Assembly: GCA_027618625.1 (NCBI GenBank)
Contig: JAQCER010000110.1
Coordinates: forward strand, 1 to 7,994
DNA length: 7,994 nucleotides
Direction of reading: 5' to 3'
Source: Verrucomicrobiota bacterium
GTDB lineage: Bacteria; Verrucomicrobiota; Verrucomicrobiia; Verrucomicrobiales; DEV007
This document shows, piece after piece, positions 6,350 through 7,994 of the stretch (its first letter is position 1; every line of letters begins with the position of its first letter). The position numbers and the translations under genes were made by a program. The notes below the pieces were generated by a model. That model was not told the DNA's origin. It searched no databases and saw nothing but the letters and a program-made list of their open reading frames with translations.

Positions 6350-6864
6350 TGCCCGATCCCACCTCAACACCCTCCATCTACCGGCCGAGGAGTCCCCGCG
6401 CCTCACCGCTCTGGCAGATCGTCAACCATTCCTGGAACGATTTCCTCGCCATCTACGAATCCAAATACCGCAAGATCCACGGCCCGCTTCGCCCCTTCTC
6501 CATCGATGCCGTAAACGACTTCTACAAATGCGGCGACCTCTCCGCCGGTTTCACTCGCCTTCAGTGCCCGAACCCCGACTGCGGCCACGAGCGACTCCTC
6601 GCCTTCACCTGCAAGAGTCGCCACGTCTGCCCTGCCTGCCACCAGCGCCGCGTCAGCGCCACCGGCGACTGGATCGCCGAAACCCTCTGCAAGCCCGTTC
6701 CCCACCGCCAGTTCGTCTTCACCATTCCCCGCATGCTGCGCGGCATCTTCCGCAAGCGCCGCCGAATTCAGGCTGAAGGCGGGAGACTACAGGCCGGAGG
6801 TTTGGGAATTGAAGAGATCAGTTCCAACGCTTCTTACCTCCAGCCTGGGGCCTCAAGTCTATAG
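6349..6864 (+). pseudogene. IS91-like transposase, N-terminal fragment
   Basis: Residues 1-139 (from ATG 6349; the frame is open from 6325) are the N-terminal part of an IS91-family Y2 transposase. A basic, tryptophan-containing leader (SPLWQIVNHSWNDFLAIYESKY) is followed by the zinc-binding domain LQCPNPDCGH...FTCKSRHVCPACHQRR (C73, C78, C88, C94, C97) and the conserved VFTIPRMLRGIFRKRRR. From 6769 the frame enters an inserted repeat element, reads about 31 unrelated residues (RIQAEGG...LQPGASSL) and stops at TAG 6862-6864. Homologues continue after FRKRRR with a roughly 20-residue helical stretch before the LxLPDGKL segment. That stretch is absent, so the insertion came with loss of about 60 bp of target. 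No transposase function can remain. Confidence 0.85.
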
Positions 6865-6868
6865 CCTG
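6769..6868. mobile_element. 100-bp MITE-like element with imperfect terminal inverted repeats
   Basis: The left end (6769-6800) begins CAGGCTGAAGGCGGGAGAC and ends GGCCGGAGG. The right end (6837-6868) is its imperfect inverse, 23 of 32 positions matching, closing ...CTATAGCCTG. The core between them is only 36 bp (6801-6836) and has no gene. The repeat family is the same as at the ends of the four-helix element 400 bp downstream. No target-site duplication is visible (left flank ...CGAATT, right flank CACAATG). It interrupts the transposase reading frame. It reads as an internally deleted relative of the cargo-bearing element. Confidence 0.65.
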
Positions 6869-6872
6869 CACA

Positions 6873-7286
6873 ATGCGCCTCCAGCTCGATCTTCCCGACG
6901 GTAAACTCGCCGCCATCGCCGGTGTCCAGACATTTGGCGATTACCTCGTATTTCACCCGCACCTTCACATTCTCAGCGCCAGCGGACTCTTCGATCAGAC
7001 CGGCACCTTCCATCTTCTCCCCGCCGCCTCCACAAAGTCTCTGGAAGCCCTCACCGAACTCTTCCGCCACCGCTTCATCCAGACCCTCGTCGATCACAAA
7101 CTCCTCACCGAAAACAAAGCCCGCGACCTCCTCAACTGGAAACACAGCGGCTTCAACCTCGACGCCGGAGAAAAACCCGTCGCCGCGGATGACGTCGACG
7201 GCCGTCGCCAACTCGCCGAATACCTTCTGCGCGCACCCTTCTCCCTGCAGAAAATCACCTGGAACGAAAAGACCGCCACCGACGAT
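6873..7286 (+). pseudogene. IS91-like transposase, middle fragment
   Basis: After the 100-bp insertion the transposase resumes at MRLQLDLPDGKLAAIAGVQT and continues for about 136 residues through LVFHPHLHILSASGLF (the HxH metal-binding motif of Y2/HUH-type transposases, H30 and H32), NWKHSGFNLDAGEKP and LLRAPFSLQKITWNEKTAT. At 7287 the frame runs directly into the left inverted repeat of a second element, and by chance stays open through to the four-helix gene. Family members continue with a basic stretch, an ATDF motif and then the catalytic tyrosine region (RYYG). An SATDFIAC frame does occur at about 7703-7723, but no YYG segment follows. The open frame from 6873 to 7682 is therefore a chimera of transposase and four-helix protein, not a natural fusion. 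Confidence 0.82.
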
Positions 7287-7774
7287 CAGGCTGGAGACTT
7301 GAGGCCGCAGGCTGTAGGAGAAAGAGCTATGAGAGATCACACTAAACTCAGAGCATTTGAACTCGCCGATCAACTCGCGCTCACCACCTACAAAGCTACG
7401 GCGTCATTTCCACGTGAAGAACGATTTGGGCTAACTTCCCAGCTTCGGCGCGCTTCCGTTTCGATCGCGTCAAATATCGTGGAAGGATGTGCGCGATTCA
7501 CCGAGTCCGAATACATCCGCTTCCTCGAAATGTCCTACGGATCAGCACGTGAATTAGAATACCAGATCGGATTGTCCCATCGGCTTGGATTTCTCGACGC
7601 CAATTCCCACAACGAAATTCTTCAGCTCGCGACCGAAACCGCAAAAGTTCTGAATGGGTTGTTGCGCGCTCTGCGCAATTAGACACGGCATCCTCGCATT
7701 CCGCCACCGACTTTATCGCCTGCCGATCCCCGCCGTTTTCTACCTCCCGCCTACGGCCTCCCGTCTACAGCCTG
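7287..7774. mobile_element. 488-bp inverted-repeat element carrying a four-helix-bundle gene
   Basis: The left end 7287-7320 (starting CAGGCTGGAGACTTGAGGCC) and right end 7741-7774 (ending GTCTACAGCCTG) are imperfect inverted repeats matching at 26 of 34 positions. The single gene between them is the four-helix-bundle gene. No transposase of its own is present, so any movement would need an enzyme supplied in trans. No target-site duplication is apparent (left flank CCGACGAT, right flank AACCCGGC). The right boundary is uncertain: bases 7694-7740 contain a possible transposase remnant (SATDFIAC), and a similar right end recurs at 7853-7921. Its insertion broke the IS91-like transposase. Confidence 0.6.
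7329..7682 (+). CDS. Four-helix-bundle protein (23S rRNA intervening-sequence protein-like)
   Basis: From ATG 7329 this gives a 117-residue, all-helical protein of the four-helix-bundle family first noted in 23S rRNA intervening sequences. Signature parts: KLRAFELADQLALTTYKATASFP (helix 1), FGLTSQLRRASVSIASNIVEG (35-53, the family hallmark), YIRFLEMSYGSARELEYQI (62-80) and a last helix NEILQLATETAKVLNGLLRAL. The length is normal and the frame intact. The start is chosen because AGGAG (7316-7320) lies 8 nt upstream, at the inner edge of the left inverted repeat. Molecular function is unknown; relatives (Avd) bind nucleic acid and reverse transcriptase in diversity-generating retroelements, but no reverse transcriptase is seen here. 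The open frame extends upstream to 6873 only because the broken transposase happens to be in phase. Confidence 0.88.
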   Translation: MRDHTKLRAFELADQLALTTYKATASFPREERFGLTSQLRRASVSIASNIVEGCARFTESEYIRFLEMSYGSARELEYQIGLSHRLGFLDANSHNEILQLATETAKVLNGLLRALRN

Positions 7775-7994
7775 AACCCGGCCATCCACACTCCGCCGAA
7801 AATTCCTCAAGCACCAAGTCTCAACCCTGGCGCGGCCTACTCTCGTTCCCCAACCGACTTTATCGCCTGCCGATCCCTAGCGTCTTCTACCTCCCGTCTA
7901 CAGCCTCCAGCCTCCAGCCTGCACAGTCACCGGATTTCGAATTCCAAGACTGGCAACATTGCGCTGAATCAGCGGAATCGGCCACCTCCTGGCA
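7683..7994 (+). other. Repeat-rich remnant DNA after the four-helix gene
   Basis: No intact gene is visible up to the window edge. One plus-strand frame (frame 1, passing through FRHRLYRLPIP, which occurs nearly twice because of the 69-bp repeat) stays open to the end and finishes SPDFEFQDWQHCAESAESATSW. This could be the far C-terminus of the broken transposase or meaningless. Another frame reads SATDFIAC, which resembles the ATDF motif expected in the missing part of the transposase. The catalytic tyrosine segment and the C-terminal cysteine motif of IS91-like transposases are not seen. Confidence 0.35.
7706..7921. repeat. 69-bp imperfect direct repeat ending in the element's right terminal repeat
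   Basis: Copies at 7706-7774 and 7853-7921 match at 60 of 69 positions, offset by 147 bp. The first 25 bases of each copy (starting ACCGACTTTATCGCC) are identical; the rest is the right-end motif CTACCTCCCG...CAGCCTG. Weaker similarity extends about 12 bp further upstream (TTCC before each). The second copy has a short 7-bp tandem (CCTCCAG) inside it. This is either a second element's right end nested here or a local duplication. 147 is a multiple of three, so reading frames are preserved across it. Confidence 0.7.

Noticed and set aside
6318..6776. 152-codon plus-strand frame overlapping the transposase N-terminus
   Set aside because: Arginine- and proline-rich out-of-frame reading; the other frame holds the zinc-finger and transposase motifs.
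6834..7373. 179-codon minus-strand frame opposite the transposase middle fragment
   Set aside because: Low-complexity Gly/Val/Glu-rich antisense reading of a recognisable transposase segment.
6873..7682. A natural transposase/four-helix-bundle fusion protein of 269 residues
   Set aside because: The junction at 7287 coincides exactly with the start of an inverted repeat, and the four-helix gene has its own ATG and AGGAG; the shared frame is accidental.
7329..7682. Diversity-generating retroelement accessory protein (Avd)
   Set aside because: The fold family is related, but no reverse transcriptase, template repeat or variable repeat is present in the window, and the surrounding DNA is a broken transposase.
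7740..7925. CRISPR-like array from the repeated CTACCTCCCG/CAGCCT motifs
   Set aside because: The copies are only two main units, imperfect, with irregular spacing, and they match the element's terminal repeats; no cas genes are nearby.

Overview
The window looks like chromosomal DNA of a moderately GC-rich Gram-negative bacterium. I would guess the Verrucomicrobiota/PVC side of the tree, from general resemblance of the gene set, the frequent GTG/TTG starts and the IS91-like/four-helix mobile DNA. No marker gene settles this, so treat it as a weak inference. There are no rRNA or tRNA genes and no CRISPR array.

Housekeeping block (1-5986). Apart from the tail of an unrecognised plus-strand gene (1-153), everything here is on the minus strand. 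In transcription order it holds: a small stand-alone RNase H-fold exonuclease-like protein (5986-5429); a secreted L,D-transpeptidase-like protein of the YkuD_2 type (5275-4139); a serine O-acetyltransferase (about 3972-3010); a SprT-like zinc metallopeptidase that runs with no stop codon into a mannose-1-phosphate guanylyltransferase (2983-1190); RuvX/YqgF (1164-718); and YidD with a long C-terminal extension (669-160). The last five genes, from the acetyltransferase on, are closely spaced and probably form one transcription unit of mixed function: cysteine synthesis, GDP-mannose supply, RNA or Holliday-junction processing, and membrane protein insertion. It ends convergently, 6 bp from the stop of the plus-strand gene.

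Intergenic stretch (5987-6324). No convincing gene. It holds one 69-codon open frame on the minus strand without a good start, and AT-rich DNA just ahead of the transposase.

Accessory block (6325-7994). An IS91-like (Y2, zinc-finger type) transposase gene has been broken at least twice by members of one family of short elements with imperfect terminal inverted repeats starting CAGGCT. The first is a 100-bp, gene-less, MITE-like copy (6769-6868). The second is a 488-bp copy (7287-7774) carrying an intact four-helix-bundle (23S rRNA intervening-sequence-protein-like) gene whose ribosome binding site lies inside the terminal repeat. A second, diverged right end follows at 7853-7921. The transposase lacks its catalytic tyrosine region within the window and is surely dead. 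The pairing of a cargo copy and an empty copy of the same repeat family in one target gene is the most interesting thing here, because it suggests that four-helix-bundle genes of this kind can travel as small non-autonomous elements.
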